Part shown: positions 4,990 to 6,288 of the stretch, in pieces | How the letters are laid out: every line of letters starts with the position of its first letter | How positions within the stretch are numbered: position 1 is the stretch's first letter | Source of the DNA: Desulfofustis sp. | GTDB taxonomy: Bacteria > Desulfobacterota > Desulfobulbia > Desulfobulbales > Desulfocapsaceae | Assembly (NCBI GenBank): GCA_030145365.1 | Contig: JAQYVS010000068.1 | Location: 1 to 6,288 of the forward strand | Direction of reading: 5' to 3' | Length of the DNA stretch: 6,288 nt | The notes under the pieces: generated by a model | What the model was told of the DNA's origin: nothing | Databases searched by the model: none | Seen by the model: the letters and a program-made list of their open reading frames with translations, nothing else | Made by a program: the position numbers and the translations under genes

Positions 4990-6288
4990 GTGGAATTTAA
5001 TGATTCGCTCAGTATCGGTATGGATGATCTTTCCCGCACCGATGATGTGGAAATACCTGAAGTTCTGCCAATGATGGCGGTCAGGGACGTTGTTGTCTTT
5101 AATTATATGATTATCCCGCTTTTTGTAGGGCGACCGGGTTCGGTGGAAGCGGTTAACGAGGCGTTGAATTCCGACAAGCTTCTGATGCTGGTCACCCAGC
5201 GGGATGCGACTAAAGATGATCCGTCTCCCGATGACCTCTATTCCATTGGCATGGTCTGCATGATTATGCGAACTTTGAAATTGCCAGATGGCCGTTTAAA
5301 GGTCCTGGTTCAGGCGATGTCAAAAGCTCGAGTTACCGAGTACACCCGTACCGATCCGAGTTACCAGGTGACCGTAGAAGTTGTCGAAGACGAGGAAACA
5401 GGGGAAATAACTGTCGAGGTTGAAGCCTTGATGCGCACGGTCAGAGAACAGACCGAAAAAATCATGTCTCTCAGAGGCATATTGTCTGCCGATTTGATGA
5501 TGATCATCAACAACATAGAGGATCCCGGCCGACTGGCCGATTTGATCGGCTCAAATCTACGCCTCAAAATCCCCGAGTCTCAGGCAATTCTGGAAGAGGT
5601 CGACCCGATCATGCGGCTGCGTCTGGTCAACACACTGCTCAGCAAAGAACTGGAGGTCTCCACGGTTCAGGCCAAGATTCAGAATGAAGCCAAAGAGGAG
5701 ATGAGCAAATCCCAGCGCGAGTATATCTTAAGAGAACAGCTGCATGCACTGCAGAAAGAGCTTGGTGACGCAGATGAACGTACCCAGGAAATTGAAGAGC
5801 TCGAAAAGAAATTAAAAAAGACCAAGATGGCCAAACCCATCCGGAAAGAAGCTAAAAAACAGCTTCATCGCATGGAAATGATGCATCCGGATTCTTCTGA
5901 AGCAACGATTATCAGGACCTATATAGACTGGATTTTGGATGTTCCCTGGAAAAAAGGGACCAAAGATCAACTTGACCTCAAATTGGCCAAAAAGGTACTG
6001 GATGAAGATCACTATGGGCTTGAGCGTGTCAAGGAACGGATTCTGGAATTTTTGGCAGTCCGCAAGCTGAATCAATCAACGAAGGGGCCGATTCTCTGTT
6101 TTGTTGGTCCTCCAGGGGTGGGCAAAACCTCACTGGGCCAGTCCATTGCCCGGGCCATGGGTCGAAAATTTCACCGATTGTCGCTTGGTGGCATGAAGGA
6201 CGAGGCTGAGATTAGAGGTCATCGCCGCACTTATATCGGGGCAATGCCGGGCAGGATAATCCAGGGACTGAAAACGGTTAAATCCAAT
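4990..6288 (+). CDS. lon: ATP-dependent protease Lon (LonA), N-terminal 433 residues, cut by right edge
   Basis: Cytoplasmic homohexameric AAA+ serine protease that unfolds and degrades damaged and selected regulatory proteins. I translated this frame by hand from GTG 4990; it is open to the last base. Residues about 24-230 are the Lon N-terminal substrate-binding domain, beginning LPMMAVRDVVVF. Residues about 235-300 are the long helical/coiled-coil segment with YILREQLHALQKELG at 245-259. DVPW at 317-320 opens the AAA+ module; the Walker A motif GPPGVGKT is at 373-380 and the pore-loop HRRTYIGAMPG begins at 411 with the aromatic Y415. These last positions are 17 residues later than in E. 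coli Lon, the difference lying before Walker A (a longer N-terminal tail here). Walker B, sensors and the Ser-Lys protease dyad lie beyond the edge and cannot be checked. No frameshift is visible. It is divergent from the beta-helix/fumarase pair, with a leader that may be regulatory. No sigma-32 heat-shock promoter of standard spacing was found. Confidence 0.95.
   Translation, partial: MEFNDSLSIGMDDLSRTDDVEIPEVLPMMAVRDVVVFNYMIIPLFVGRPGSVEAVNEALNSDKLLMLVTQRDATKDDPSPDDLYSIGMVCMIMRTLKLPDGRLKVLVQAMSKARVTEYTRTDPSYQVTVEVVEDEETGEITVEVEALMRTVREQTEKIMSLRGILSADLMMIINNIEDPGRLADLIGSNLRLKIPESQAILEEVDPIMRLRLVNTLLSKELEVSTVQAKIQNEAKEEMSKSQREYILREQLHALQKELGDADERTQEIEELEKKLKKTKMAKPIRKEAKKQLHRMEMMHPDSSEATIIRTYIDWILDVPWKKGTKDQLDLKLAKKVLDEDHYGLERVKERILEFLAVRKLNQSTKGPILCFVGPPGVGKTSLGQSIARAMGRKFHRLSLGGMKDEAEIRGHRRTYIGAMPGRIIQGLKTVKSN

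Noticed and set aside
4986..5000. Four-codon ORF (ATG TGT GGA ATT stop) overlapping the lon start, as a leader peptide
   Set aside because: Only one base separates it from the GGAGG, too close for initiation; the in-frame GTG at 4990 has proper spacing.
4851..5039. 62-codon open frame on the minus strand in the lon leader
   Set aside because: No ribosome site or domain; it overlaps both the lon promoter and the lon N-terminus.
1..6288. CRISPR array, transposon, integrase, toxin-antitoxin or defence system
   Set aside because: No direct-repeat array, terminal inverted repeats or matching proteins were found; all long frames are accounted for by housekeeping-type genes.

Overview
The window looks like ordinary chromosomal DNA from a Gram-negative bacterium, most likely a Desulfobacterota (former Deltaproteobacteria) member. 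The pointers are a PNPCxxCN-type MnmA with a shortened N-terminal loop, a one-polypeptide class I fumarase, and a tiny Cys-rich protein with desulforedoxin-like ends. This placement is inference from protein style, not from a marker gene. No rRNA, tRNA, CRISPR, insertion sequence or phage gene was found.

Layout from left to right: (1) the N-terminal 180 codons of mnmA on the minus strand, cut by the left edge; (2) a short divergent spacer; (3) trhP (YegQ-type U32 family) on the plus strand; (4) a promoter-like block and a 64-residue zinc-ribbon/rubredoxin-like protein on the plus strand; (5) a perfect palindrome that probably terminates transcription from both sides; (6) a minus-strand pair, read right to left: a GlmU-like left-handed beta-helix acyltransferase, then class I fumarase after 45 bases; (7) a 271-base divergent regulatory region; (8) lon on the plus strand, 433 codons long and cut by the right edge just after the Walker A and pore-loop region.

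Functionally, the first two genes both modify wobble uridine 34 of tRNAs: MnmA thiolates position 2 and TrhP hydroxylates position 5, mostly in different tRNAs. Fumarase is a TCA/fumarate-respiration enzyme. The beta-helix protein probably acts on an amino sugar or sugar phosphate, but its substrate is unknown. Lon is the ATP-dependent quality-control protease.

No clearly new multi-gene system is visible. The points most worth a second look are the small Cys-rich protein, the 16-base promoter block shared (15 of 16) by that gene and lon, the two hairpins in the lon leader, and the beta-helix protein that carries a GlmU-like acetyltransferase core without a nucleotidyltransferase domain.
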